DNA of 32,849 nucleotides from Desulfurococcales archaeon. GTDB taxonomy: Archaea > Thermoproteota > Thermoprotei_A > Sulfolobales > NBVN01. Positions 15,034-23,862 of the stretch are shown piece by piece (within the stretch, counting starts at the first letter, position 1; each line of letters starts with the position of its first letter). Where the stretch lies: contig JAGGUC010000067.1 of assembly GCA_021158735.1 (NCBI GenBank), positions 1 to 32,849 of the forward strand, read 5' to 3'. The notes under the pieces are model-generated. The model saw only the letters and a program-made list of their open reading frames with translations. It did not search any database and had not been told where the DNA came from. Both the position numbers and the translations under genes were made by a program.

Positions 15034-16314
15034 TCAACTAATGTCTATGAGTAGGTTATCACCATTAACTGGGAAGTATATATCTACATCAGTAAGGTGT
15101 TCCTGCAACTTCTCTTTAAAGATCATTCCAGTCTCTTCCTCGCTATGCACCAAGATTACCTTAGATAGGCCTCTAATAGACCTTGCAAGCCTAATGAGTC
15201 CATCAGCCCCGGCATGACTTGAGAAGTCAAACCACTGCACTCTAGCTTTCACACTCTCCCCGTTCTCAGTATAGCAGCCGTCCTCAAGCAGTAATCTGCC
15301 AGGAGTTGTCGGGCCTTGATACGACACGAGGAAAATGGAGTTGCTTGGGTCACTGCTTAACTTCTTAAGATAGTATACTGCTGGACCGCCCTTCAACATC
15401 CCAGCTGAGCTAACTATAATATTCCCCCTGCTCTTAACGATCTTCCTCCTCTCACTCGAACTCCTCACCATCCTGAACTCCTTCAGCGCTCTCACCAGTA
15501 AGTCATATCTATTCAGGTACTCAGGGTGGCTCACTAAAATGTCATTTATAACCCTGATCATGCCGTCATAGTAGACGTTAGCCCATCTCAACCTCTCGTA
15601 CAGTAGTAGGAGAACCTCCTGGGACCTACCTAAACTAAAGGCAGGTATAAGTACATTACCTCCTTCATCAATTACCTCCTTCACAGACTCTATGAACTCC
15701 TTCTCAATTTCCTCCCTTTTCGGGTGAATGGAATTCCCGTAAGTCCCCTCAGTGATCAGTACGTCTGCCTCTAGACCGTCCATGAAGGCACCTTTCACGA
15801 GCCTAGTGTCAATGGTGTTTATGTCACCCGTGTATAGTATTTTAGCACCTCCTATCTCAACATAGATCATGGCACTGCCCGGTATATGCCCTGCATTAAC
15901 TAACTTGATATTGTAGTCGCCGAACCTCACTTCACTGTCATAGTACAGATCCAGTGTGCTGTCCAGCATCACCTCGATATCTACCTGTTCATAGGGGAGG
16001 TAGTACCCTGAGATCTTCAGGAAGTCAGACAACATTATTTTAGACAGTTCCTTAGTTACTCTCGTCATTACGGCGGGGATCTTGAATGACGTATAGAGCA
16101 TCGGTAAAGCACCGATATGGTCCAGGTGCGCGTGCGATACCGCTACAGCAGCAAGCTCGCTAGGTCTTATGTGTAATGGAAGTTGCGGAATATCTTTCTC
16201 ATCGAAATTAATTCCGTAATCTAGTAGCAGGTACCTACTATCACTTCTCACAGCCACTGCCGCACGACCTACCTCACGACCACCTCCCAAGATCCTGATC
16301 TTCATCTGAGCCAC
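15034..16314 (-). CDS. beta-CASP metallo-beta-lactamase ribonuclease (archaeal CPSF-like)
   Basis: 426 residues. The N-terminal lactamase motifs are SHAHLDHIGALP (motif 2, about 59-70), NAGHIPGSAM (motif 3) and YTGDIN (motif 4). The beta-CASP region has PAFSLGRSQEVLLLL, IIVSSAGMLKGGP and FSSHAG (motif B/C region with His). A last His is in ILVHSEEETG. All zinc ligands appear present. No KH domains precede it, so it is the short archaeal CPSF2/RNase J-like class, which acts in RNA 3'-end processing or 5'-3' decay. ATG at 16314; ATG 16305 (MKIRILGGG) is equally plausible. Divergent from the NAC gene with a 60-base shared promoter region. Confidence 0.9.
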   Translation of the reverse strand: MAQMKIRILGGGREVGRAAVAVRSDSRYLLLDYGINFDEKDIPQLPLHIRPSELAAVAVSHAHLDHIGALPMLYTSFKIPAVMTRVTKELSKIMLSDFLKISGYYLPYEQVDIEVMLDSTLDLYYDSEVRFGDYNIKLVNAGHIPGSAMIYVEIGGAKILYTGDINTIDTRLVKGAFMDGLEADVLITEGTYGNSIHPKREEIEKEFIESVKEVIDEGGNVLIPAFSLGRSQEVLLLLYERLRWANVYYDGMIRVINDILVSHPEYLNRYDLLVRALKEFRMVRSSSERRKIVKSRGNIIVSSAGMLKGGPAVYYLKKLSSDPSNSIFLVSYQGPTTPGRLLLEDGCYTENGESVKARVQWFDFSSHAGADGLIRLARSIRGLSKVILVHSEEETGMIFKEKLQEHLTDVDIYFPVNGDNLLIDIS

Positions 16315-16374
16315 TTCCTCACCTAGAGTAACTCTTTATATTTCTCAGATAATAAACTAAACTGAGGATGAGTA

Positions 16375-16749
16375 ATGCTCCCCTTCAACCCAAGAGAACT
16401 CAGGAGAATGCTCAGAAGAATGGGAATACGTGTTGAGGAGTTCAATAACGTTAGGTCCGTCAGCATCGTACTTGATGATAAAGAGATAATTATAAGGCAG
16501 CCGCAGGTGTCAGTAATGACTGTTCAAGGACAGAAGATATACCAGATTGTAGGAGGTCAGGAAGAGAGTGTGGATCTGTCTGCTGAGTCAGGAATTGTTG
16601 AGGAAGTTACTTTTAGTGATGATGATATTAAGTTCGTAATGGAGCAGGCTGGCGTTGATAGAGAGCTAGCTGTGAGAGCGCTTAAGGAGGCAGGTGGCGA
16701 CATAGCTAAGGCAATACTCTTGATCACTGAAGGTAAGCTAAAGAGCTGA
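16375..16749 (+). CDS. nac: nascent polypeptide-associated complex protein (archaeal alpha-NAC)
   Basis: 124 residues with the archaeal NAC layout. An N-terminal basic segment (NPRELRRMLRRMG) is followed by the NAC domain (EVSIVLDDKEIIIRQPQVSVMTVQGQKIYQIVGG, about residues 28-62) and a C-terminal UBA domain (DDDIKFVMEQAGVDRELAVRALKEAGGDIAKAILLI, about 85-119). It binds ribosomes and emerging nascent chains as a homodimer. A GAGGATGA ribosome site lies just ahead of the ATG. The 3' end overlaps by 12 bases the convergent regulator gene. Confidence 0.93.
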   Translation: MLPFNPRELRRMLRRMGIRVEEFNNVRSVSIVLDDKEIIIRQPQVSVMTVQGQKIYQIVGGQEESVDLSAESGIVEEVTFSDDDIKFVMEQAGVDRELAVRALKEAGGDIAKAILLITEGKLKS

Positions 16750-17451
16750 TGCCCTGACCCCCCTTAATGCCGAAACCAGTTCAGGTACATCCCCCTTGAG
16801 TGATAGAACCAGCGGTATGCCTTCCCTATCAGCCAGCCTGATAGCCATAGGATCGACTTTTTTAGGTCCGTGAAGTACCACCACTGCAGGTTTTACAGGT
16901 GCGACACGAACAGCTATCATGGGTGACCTCCCAGTTGTTACTTTAGTAAATATTAGTGCGCGGTTAGTGGTTAATCCCATTAACTGCCAGAACTGATCTC
17001 CACTTAATGACACTATGGCACCAATACTGTCTATGACGGTATAGCCGTAGAATTCCGTTCCTGAAATCCGGGAATTCACAATGATCCCTTCTACAGCTGT
17101 CACTAACTCGTCCAGAGTGAGGGGAGTGCTTAGATCCCTAGCATCTATTATAGCGCCCAAGTCTAAATTGAACATCTTAGCCAGTTGCCTAGACGTGATC
17201 CACCCTCTCTCTGAATCGATTTGGAATAGTGCGTCAACAAACCTTCTAAGGAACCTGACCCCAGGTAACCTCCTACTCTTTTCATAGTCAACTATCACAC
17301 TCGGTGTAATACCCATGGCTTTAGCAACTTCTACCTGCGTAGCCTTGAATGTCTCTCTCCATCTCTTTAAAGCCGCACCGCAATTATCACTCACTACAAT
17401 GTCACCAGCGATCCTACGTGCAATAACCTCCTTAACATAGTCGTTAACCAT
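16738..17451 (-). CDS. archaeal XRE-type transcriptional regulator with C-terminal sensor-like domain
   Basis: 237 residues. A lambda-repressor-like HTH is clear at about residues 25-75 (AALKRWRETFKATQVEVAKAMGITPSVIVDYEKSRRLPGVRFLRRFVDAL). The C-terminal 130 residues (TVIDSIGAIVSLSGDQFWQLMGL, RVAPVKPAVVVLHGPKKVDPMAIRLADREGIPLVLS) resemble the domain attached to this HTH in a widespread archaeal regulator family. Its ligand is unknown to me. It is an HTH regulator that likely acts as a dimer on promoter DNA. ATG start; the convergent overlap with the NAC gene is conserved-looking. No partner gene is in the same operon. Confidence 0.8.
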   Translation of the reverse strand: MVNDYVKEVIARRIAGDIVVSDNCGAALKRWRETFKATQVEVAKAMGITPSVIVDYEKSRRLPGVRFLRRFVDALFQIDSERGWITSRQLAKMFNLDLGAIIDARDLSTPLTLDELVTAVEGIIVNSRISGTEFYGYTVIDSIGAIVSLSGDQFWQLMGLTTNRALIFTKVTTGRSPMIAVRVAPVKPAVVVLHGPKKVDPMAIRLADREGIPLVLSLKGDVPELVSALRGVRASAL

Positions 17452-17510
17452 TTATACGACCAATTAATCATGTGTTAATTAAATAAAATAATTATATTGA
17501 AACTACCTGA

Positions 17511-18643
17511 ATGTTTGGAAATACGTATTTTCGAAGTTACTTAGTTTTCATTTCTTCAAGAACCGTCAAGAACGTATTAGCTATTCAGATGACTACTCTA
17601 AATGCGGCAGAGTACTTAGGTATCGGGGAGATCGGTGCTATAATTCCCAGTAGTTTCGCGGACATAGTAATACTTAACGACTTCAAGGAATTCAAAGTAA
17701 GTGAAGTGATCATGGAAGGGCAACTACTCATCAAGAACGGAAAGTTCCCCCGCGGTCTTGGCCCGAGATTTAAATATCCTGACAAAGTATACAAAACAAT
17801 AAATATGAGGAAGTTAGAGTCTCCATCAGACTTATTGATTAGGGTTGGTGTAGATGCTGGCGTAGCTGAGGTTATTGCTATAAGGGTGGTACCCGGCAAG
17901 ACCGTAACTAGAAGAGACAGGGTGTTAGTGAAGGTGCGTAATAAATACTTGAGGGTTACGGAGAGTCAGGACATTTCTCATGTCTGTGTTATTGAGAGAC
18001 ATCATGCGACAGGGGGTACTGGTCGTAGATTCGTAACGGGGCTTAGTTTAAGGCGGGTGCAGTAGCTCGGAGCATAGCTCATGACACGCACAACATAGTG
18101 GTTGTGGGTAAGAATCCAGTGGACATGTATGTAGCAGTCAATGAACTATCTATGATGAGTGGGGGTATGGTGTGCGTAGTTAATGGTAGGGTCGTCAGCA
18201 GTTTCTGAGGTAAGGTTTTTTATAGGTCTGTGTTGGTCTTTAGTTAGGAAGTACCTCCTAGATGTGTCCCCTGTGCCGTTGGGGACGAAGGGTGCCCATG
18301 ACCTCCACGTGAAGCGACTTGTAGCCACAATGAAGTGTGGAGTAGAGGCACAACCCGTCCTAGCAAGACCTACATAGACCTAGGACGGGAAACGGTTATC
18401 GGGAAAGTTACACTACCTACTGCTGGACTCATGTCAGATAAGAGATTTGAGGAGGTGGCTCAGGATATAGAGGATTTTGCTGGTGTAATGGGGACTGTGA
18501 ACTTAAGTTATCATGCAGTCTTCATGAACATAGCACTGTTGACACCTCCTGTAATTCCTGAGATAAGAATAACTGACAGGGGTTTAGTCGATGCTGTTGA
18601 AGGCAGACTTATCGAGCCCGTGCTGAATTTCAAGGAGTCATAG
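17511..18643 (+). pseudogene. adenine deaminase, N-terminally deleted, frameshifted and interrupted
   Basis: Only the C-terminal half of an adenine deaminase is present: AIQMTTLNAAEYLGIGEIGAI, ADIVILNDFKEFKV, IERHHATGG, then after a one-base shift near 18050 ARSIAHDTHNIVVVGKNPVDM and GGMVCVVNGRVVSS. After about 190 bases of foreign-looking sequence it resumes with GKVTLPTAGLMSD, NLSYHAVFMNIALLTPP, IPEIRITDRGLVDA. In intact enzymes VNG(K/R)VV is followed directly by the LP-x-AGLMSD segment, so the middle is an insertion. The catalytic N-terminal barrel (HxH and Lys) is missing. It would have converted adenine to hypoxanthine in purine salvage. Its last codons lie 55 bases from the convergent helicase gene. 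Confidence 0.88.
18245..18390 (+). ncRNA. candidate structured RNA inserted in the adenine deaminase pseudogene
   Basis: The insert begins with a TATA-like GGTTTTTTATAGG (18214-18226). About 25 bases later comes a series of strong helices: GTCCCC (18266-18271)/GGGGAC (18281-18286); a long composite hairpin 18283-18360 with GTGCC (18292-18296)/GGCAC (18347-18351), CTCCAC (18303-18308)/GTGGAG (18337-18342) and TTGT/ACAA around an AGCC loop; and CCCGTCCTAG (18354-18363)/CTAGGACGGG (18380-18389), a perfect 10-bp stem. The inner loop has GA (18316-18317) opposite TGA (18331-18333), as in kink-turns. The design recalls archaeal H/ACA guide RNAs, but I cannot assign a class. A folded mobile insert (MITE-like) is the other option. 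Confidence 0.45.
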
Positions 18644-18698
18644 AAGTTATTCAGCATTTCTGCAGAAATAATTGATGGTGACTATATACTGTACGACC

Positions 18699-20513
18699 TT
18701 AAATAAGTCCTTTAAAGAACTTCTTCATGAGGTGCGCGAGGGCTTTCCTAGAGGTGACTATGGCGTCGTAACGTACACTTAGGAGTGACCTCAGCTTAAG
18801 CGATAAGAATCTCCTGTCAGCTAGAACTATGAAGGCCCTATCACGTCCAGACCTAATGGCCCGGCCTACAGCTTGAAGAGACCTTATTGCAGCGGGAACA
18901 GCCGTGGTTAGGTCTGTAGCTAATTTGCTTCCCAGTTTCTCACTGAGGTTTCTTCGCAGGTCACTAAGGTAGTCATCAGGCTGGGGGTACGGAACACCCA
19001 TTAAGGCAACTACCTTAATTAGTGACCTGCCCTCACCATCTAAAAGCTCTATTCCTTCAGTAAACTTACCGCTTGCTACCGCGTGAATTACTGCTTTGCT
19101 GCCGCCACTGATTATTGCGTCCAGAACTTCCGCGTAAGTTGTTCCTCTACCCTCAATTACCTGCTCCTTTACGTCAACTATGTTTATGGTTACTTCATCC
19201 ATGAACTGATAGCTAGGGTACACTGCCAGTATCACGCCCTTGTCCAACGACTCATACATTGAAGTTAGTAAGTCAGCGTACTTTAAGTACATCTCCTTAG
19301 CTCTTAACCTATAACTTGATGAAACAAATGTAACAACGGCATAAAACGTATTTTCTCTGGGAAAGACATTCCCGAATTCTTCTTCAACATCAACGTACAC
19401 GGTCACCTCACCGCATACAGAATCCATTACTTCCTTTGGAGGCATGGTCCCCGACATGAGGAGAACGCCCTTAGCCTCTGACAGCCTCTCAGTAATTATG
19501 TCGTAGTTCGTGGGTATGACCTTTAACTTCCTAATACCCTCAGCTCTATCTACGACACCGTATACTTGGAAATCATTTCTCCTCACGTAGTCCAGGAACT
19601 TAAGTACCTTATTAAGTGATGAACCAAGCCTGACGAAGTCTGCAGGCCGGACAACCAACTCTCTGAGTTGCTTGAGCTTGATCTCCATTAGGGTGTCCTC
19701 CAAGAGTTGCAGGATCCCTTCTCCAGGATGTATGAGGGCTTTCTCAATCCGCCTCAAAAGCCTAGACCTTACGTTCTTCAGAAGCTCTCTTAAGCTTACT
19801 AAGTACTTAAGGACTTCCTCACTAGGGCAGAAGTGCTTTACTTCTTTGATCGCATTATCTAGTGTTAACTCATCTAACTCACCCTCTATAATGGATTGCG
19901 GATTAAGGATTGTATGAGCTTCATCAACTATAACGTAGAAGTCACTCAAGCTTAAGTCAGTAAATGCAGTTCTGAATATTTCTTCTTGAAATAAGTACGG
20001 GTACGTAACCACTACTACCTTACTGTAGTATGCCTTACCCACGAGCGCGAAGAAGGGACATACCTTAAGCTGCGTAACTATAGAGTAAACAATTTGACGG
20101 GGGTCGCTTTCACCACCCTCAAGGATACGGGTAAGCTCGTCCTGATAGGGCACGCGGTCGAGGCTACTATAGAAGTCACATAATCCTCTAGACCTTAGGA
20201 TCCTGCAGTTCACCCAGAAATCCTCAGGCCTCACCTCAGAACCCCTCAGGAGCGGGCACATTTTACGCCCGCTGTAAATGAAGCTGAAGTCATAGCCCAG
20301 TTTCCTTGCTTCACGAATTACTGGTACCATTTCATTTCTTGTTCTTACTGCGTAAAGCACTTTTTCGGCTTCTCTATGAGCGATTAAAGCAACTACGGTC
20401 TTTCCAAATCCTGTCGGTGCCTTAAGAACAATGACGCTGCCTAAGTTCTTCCTGAGAGCTGATATAGATTCCTTCTGTCCCTTCCTGAACTTCTTATAGG
20501 GAAATTCCTTCAT
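18699..20513 (-). CDS. XPD/Rad3-type Fe-S DNA helicase
   Basis: 604 residues. Walker A APTGFGKT (32-39), four Fe-S cysteines at about 86 (KMCPLL), 103 (VNCRIL), 112 (GLCDF) and 152 (KVCPFF), DEAH box VDEAH (197-200), a segment LLMSGTMPP, and motif VI QAVGRAIRSGRDRAFIVLADRR near the C-terminus. The domain order helicase 1 with Fe-S and Arch inserts, then helicase 2, is that of XPD/DinG/Rad3 proteins. These unwind DNA 5' to 3' in nucleotide excision repair and related transactions. Somewhat longer than typical archaeal XPD (about 550), so it may be a paralogue rather than XPD itself. ATG start; divergent from the aminopropyltransferase gene. Confidence 0.9.
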   Translation of the reverse strand: MKEFPYKKFRKGQKESISALRKNLGSVIVLKAPTGFGKTVVALIAHREAEKVLYAVRTRNEMVPVIREARKLGYDFSFIYSGRKMCPLLRGSEVRPEDFWVNCRILRSRGLCDFYSSLDRVPYQDELTRILEGGESDPRQIVYSIVTQLKVCPFFALVGKAYYSKVVVVTYPYLFQEEIFRTAFTDLSLSDFYVIVDEAHTILNPQSIIEGELDELTLDNAIKEVKHFCPSEEVLKYLVSLRELLKNVRSRLLRRIEKALIHPGEGILQLLEDTLMEIKLKQLRELVVRPADFVRLGSSLNKVLKFLDYVRRNDFQVYGVVDRAEGIRKLKVIPTNYDIITERLSEAKGVLLMSGTMPPKEVMDSVCGEVTVYVDVEEEFGNVFPRENTFYAVVTFVSSSYRLRAKEMYLKYADLLTSMYESLDKGVILAVYPSYQFMDEVTINIVDVKEQVIEGRGTTYAEVLDAIISGGSKAVIHAVASGKFTEGIELLDGEGRSLIKVVALMGVPYPQPDDYLSDLRRNLSEKLGSKLATDLTTAVPAAIRSLQAVGRAIRSGRDRAFIVLADRRFLSLKLRSLLSVRYDAIVTSRKALAHLMKKFFKGLI

Positions 20514-20616
20514 TGCGGTAGCACCGACACTATGCAGTCGTTAATGATGTGTTCTCCAGTGTAATAAATAGTAGGAGTTACTACTAACTTTATTTTTACT
20601 TACTTAGTCGTTTATT

Positions 20617-21516
20617 GTGGTAGAGGTAGGAGGTATGGGGATTGGACTCTACACTGTGGAGAATGTATCTAAGTACTCACTCTACATAGTAAAAGTAAAG
20701 AACGTGATCTTAACTACGAAGACAAAATACCAGGAGGTTCAGATAATTGAGCTTGAAGAGTATGGGAGAGCATTAATTTTAGATGGGTATATTCAGTCTG
20801 CAGAGGCTGATGAATACATATACCACGAGACATTAGTTCACCCTGTAATGGTGACTCACCCAAACCCGAGGAGGGTACTAATCATAGGGGGCGGTGAGGG
20901 AGCTACCTTAAGGGAAGTTCTCAAGCATGGCTGTGTGGAGGAGGCCGTCATGGTTGATATTGATGGGGAGCTTGTTGAGCTGGCCAAGAAGTACTTAGAC
21001 TTCATGCATCAGGGCGCGTTCTCTGACCCAAGAGCGAAGGTTATTATTAGCGATGGAATGAAGTACGTTAATGAGTGTGGTAGCTCAGTTTTTGATGTCG
21101 TCATCATAGACCTGACAGACCCTTACAGCTCGGAGATAGCTAAGTCACTGTATACTAAAGAATTCTACACCGATGTTAAGAATATACTGAAGGAGGATGG
21201 ACTAATAGTTACTCAGGCTGGCAACTCGTTCTTCTATACGGACGTATACTTGTACGTACTGAATAACTTGAAAGCAGTATTTCCTATAATCAGAGAGTAC
21301 TGGCAGTGGGTGCCGTCCTTCGGGTATGCGTGCAATTACATCATTGGTTCGCTAAAGTACGACCCGGCTGAGGTGGGTGAGGATAAGGTAGATGGGGTGC
21401 TCAGGGAGAGAGGTGTCAGAACAAAAATGTATTGTGGTGCCCACCACATAGCATTATTTAAGGAACCCATAGTTCATGGAAGGACTGTTGTTAGACAGCT
21501 GAAGTCGGACAGTTGA
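20617..21516 (+). CDS. speE: polyamine aminopropyltransferase (spermidine synthase family)
   Basis: 299 residues. Decarboxylated-SAM-dependent aminopropyltransferase motifs are present: TKYQEVQIIELEEYGRALILDGYIQSAEADEYIYHE (N-terminal domain, gate and His), RVLIIGGGEGATLREVLKH (SAM-type glycine loop), VDIDGELVELAKKYL, and DVVIIDLTDPY with the catalytic Asp. In thermophilic archaea such enzymes make spermidine-type or N1-aminopropylagmatine-derived polyamines that protect nucleic acids at high temperature. GTG 20617 fits a leaderless start 27 bases after a TATA-like TTTATTTTTA; ATG 20635 directly abuts a GGAGGT and is therefore badly spaced for it. Convergent with RuBisCO, 28 bases apart. Confidence 0.92.
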   Translation: MVEVGGMGIGLYTVENVSKYSLYIVKVKNVILTTKTKYQEVQIIELEEYGRALILDGYIQSAEADEYIYHETLVHPVMVTHPNPRRVLIIGGGEGATLREVLKHGCVEEAVMVDIDGELVELAKKYLDFMHQGAFSDPRAKVIISDGMKYVNECGSSVFDVVIIDLTDPYSSEIAKSLYTKEFYTDVKNILKEDGLIVTQAGNSFFYTDVYLYVLNNLKAVFPIIREYWQWVPSFGYACNYIIGSLKYDPAEVGEDKVDGVLRERGVRTKMYCGAHHIALFKEPIVHGRTVVRQLKSDS

Positions 21517-21544
21517 TATGAGCAGGTAATTGGTTCATACTACC

Positions 21545-22855
21545 CTATTTGGGTCTCACATGCCCCCATTTTCTCAGTGCTTCAGACAGCTCCTTATGTG
21601 TCTTAGCGTACTCCTCAAGCGGTGTGTTACTTAGGTAAGCCTCAATAGCCTGTCTGACTGCCATGCCCCCAGCTCTTGTCCCCCATGGATGCCCGGTAAC
21701 GCCTCCTCCCACCTGAATCAGTATGTCTACACCCATAAAGTCAAGTACTTGATGTAGGATTCCTGGGTGAAGCCCGCCTGAAGCTACGGGTAATACGGGC
21801 TTTAGTCCATACCATTTCTGCGTTTCTTTAATTGACTTAGCTTCTGGTTTGAATTCCTCTCTGGTCATAACATTCACGGTTTCCCGCAATTCTGCCATGT
21901 CGGCCTCCATCTTACCTACATTAGTGCCTACATGAATGTGGTCAACACCAGCTAATCTAGCTATCTTAGCTATTAAGTAAAACGAAACACCATGTTCCTT
22001 ACTTCTAGTGAATGCTGCATGGAATGCTCTGTGAGCATGGATAGCTAGTTTTAAGTCTTCGGCCTCCTCTCTCACAGTCTGAAGTGCTGCCCAGCCAGCA
22101 CATAAGATGTCGATCATGATGAAGTTATTGCCGTGATCAGCTACGGCCTTCATACGTCTAAGCATCTCACGTGTCTCAGCAGTTATGTTTACTAAGTAGC
22201 CTTTTCTCTCACCAGTTTCTTTTTCAGCTTTTTCTAGTGCCTTGACTACAGCGGCTAGTCTTTTCTCGAACTTATTGAAGCTTTGACTAGTCAGGTTTTC
22301 ATCATCTTTAATTAGGTCTACCCCTCCAGTAGCTATTTCGTACGCTACTTGAGCGTATTCTTCTGTTGTGAGTCCTACTTTAGGCTTAGGGACGGTAGCT
22401 AGTATGGGTCTGCCATGTACCTTCAGAATATCCCTGACACCCTTCACACCGAACTGCGGCCCTAGGAAGGACTTGACGTACTTTTCAGGGAACTTGATGT
22501 CAATAACTCTCAGTGCTTTGATAGCTCTCATGCCGAAGATATTGCCTAGGAGTGAGCTGAATAGCTGGGGTATGGAACCAAGCTCAAAGAGGTCTAACGG
22601 GTAAGCTACCTTAATTAGCCCGTCCTCACTCATGTAGTATACCTTCGCCATTAAATTCTTTATGTGGTCTTTGAGAGTAGTTAGTGTTGTCCAGGTGCCT
22701 ACACTGCTTTCTGAAGCAACCCTACCTGCAGCATCTGCTAAGCTGACACCTGGAGCTGGCCTTACCTTAAATACGGCGATTACATCGTGGGTTCCCGGAG
22801 TATATGATAAGTCGATGAAGTCTCTATACCATTCGAAATCTTGGTCTTCACTCAA
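21545..22855 (-). CDS. rbcL: ribulose-bisphosphate carboxylase, archaeal form III
   Basis: 436 residues, the length of archaeal form III. Catalytic segments: KPKVGL with Lys157/Lys159, GGVDLIKDDE with the carbamylated Lys183 and metal ligands Asp185/Glu186, AIHAHRAFHA with His275, loop-6 Lys315 in GTNVGKMEAD, and SGGLHPG and GGGVTGHPWG phosphate loops. In archaea without a Calvin cycle this enzyme works in AMP/nucleoside salvage: ribulose 1,5-bisphosphate derived from AMP plus CO2 gives 3-phosphoglycerate. The partner genes (AMP phosphorylase, R15P isomerase) are not in this window. It starts at TTG 22855, about 38 bases after a TATA-like GGTTAAATAC, with a weak GGT site before it. No small subunit, as expected. 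Confidence 0.96.
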   Translation of the reverse strand: MSEDQDFEWYRDFIDLSYTPGTHDVIAVFKVRPAPGVSLADAAGRVASESSVGTWTTLTTLKDHIKNLMAKVYYMSEDGLIKVAYPLDLFELGSIPQLFSSLLGNIFGMRAIKALRVIDIKFPEKYVKSFLGPQFGVKGVRDILKVHGRPILATVPKPKVGLTTEEYAQVAYEIATGGVDLIKDDENLTSQSFNKFEKRLAAVVKALEKAEKETGERKGYLVNITAETREMLRRMKAVADHGNNFIMIDILCAGWAALQTVREEAEDLKLAIHAHRAFHAAFTRSKEHGVSFYLIAKIARLAGVDHIHVGTNVGKMEADMAELRETVNVMTREEFKPEAKSIKETQKWYGLKPVLPVASGGLHPGILHQVLDFMGVDILIQVGGGVTGHPWGTRAGGMAVRQAIEAYLSNTPLEEYAKTHKELSEALRKWGHVRPK

Positions 22856-22903
22856 GACCTAACCCATTTAGGTATTCTACACCACTGTATTTAACCCCTA
22901 ATA

Positions 22904-23767
22904 TTACACTTGTTCCGTAGTAGACTTGATCATCTCATGCACTCTCTTCGATATGTTAATGATTCTCTTACTAACTTCTGATTCAGGATATGCGAGTGTT
23001 ATGGGGGTGCCGCTGTCGTTTGCTTCAGCTATGCGAGGGTCCAAGGGTATTTCCCCTAGGAACTCTATATTGTACTTTTCAGCTATTTCTTTTCCTGTTC
23101 CCTTCCCCAGCAACTTGTAGAGGGTCTTGCACTTAGGGCAGTAGAATCCTGACATGTTTTCTATTACACCAATGGGTCTGATACCAACCTGCTTAGCGAA
23201 AGCTATAGACCTGCCGACAACCTCTATGGATATTTCTGAAGGTATCGTTACAAAAAGGGCGCCATCAACTTTAGGTAAGTACTGAGCTACTGTTAATGCC
23301 TCATCACCCGTTCCGGGAGGCATGTCAATTACTAGGAAGTCGAGCTCACCCCAATTAACATCACTTACGAACTGCATGATGGCGGTAGTCTTAAGTGGTC
23401 CGCGCCAGACGACGGGTGTGTCGCTACTGGGTAGGAGGAAGTCTAACGACATAACCTTAACGCCGAGTGGACCTACAGCAGGCTCTATACCTTCAGTAGT
23501 TACTATAAGTTTTCTTCCCTTCAGTCCGAGCATCTTGGGTGCGGATGGGCCGTGGAAGTCAACATCCATCAGTCCAACCTTAAGGTTCAGTGAGGCTAGG
23601 GCTACAGCTAAGTTGGACGCGATAAAAGACTTCCCTACACCTCCTTTACCAGACATTATCACCAACCTGTGCTTCACTAACTTCATTTTCTCCTCAATAA
23701 TCTTGAGCCTCTCACGTACTTGTGGCGGAATAAAACGTGGTTTGCTTTCACTGGACACGGTATTCAC
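22904..23767 (-). CDS. Mrp/Nbp35-family Fe-S cluster carrier ATPase
   Basis: About 287 residues. Deviant Walker A SGKGGVGKS, switch motif VDFHGPSAPKMLGL, Walker-B-like LVIDMPPGTGDEALT, and a C-terminal CPKC (FYCPKCKTLY) that binds the bridging Fe-S cluster. The MIP18-like domain found in some bacterial Mrp proteins is absent. It assembles or carries Fe-S clusters to apo-proteins; the Fe-S helicase encoded nearby is a possible client (inference). The frame is open to 23863, but a TATA-like ACTTAAATT centred near 23796 predicts transcription from about 23769. I therefore take GTG 23767 (VNTVSSESKP) as a leaderless start; GTG 23758 is an alternative. Confidence 0.92.
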   Translation of the reverse strand: MNTVSSESKPRFIPPQVRERLKIIEEKMKLVKHRLVIMSGKGGVGKSFIASNLAVALASLNLKVGLMDVDFHGPSAPKMLGLKGRKLIVTTEGIEPAVGPLGVKVMSLDFLLPSSDTPVVWRGPLKTTAIMQFVSDVNWGELDFLVIDMPPGTGDEALTVAQYLPKVDGALFVTIPSEISIEVVGRSIAFAKQVGIRPIGVIENMSGFYCPKCKTLYKLLGKGTGKEIAEKYNIEFLGEIPLDPRIAEANDSGTPITLAYPESEVSKRIINISKRVHEMIKSTTEQV

Positions 23768-23862
23768 CAGAATTAAATGGGTGGTACGGTAATTTAAGTA
23801 ATTGCGTGGGTACTTCAAATGCACTTGAGTATAGCTCTGTTGGTCTGTTAGCTCGTAGTGCA

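Noticed and set aside
18245-18390. RNase P RNA
   Set aside because: The universally conserved GAGGAAAGTC-like and ACAGAA-like segments are missing and the length is too short.
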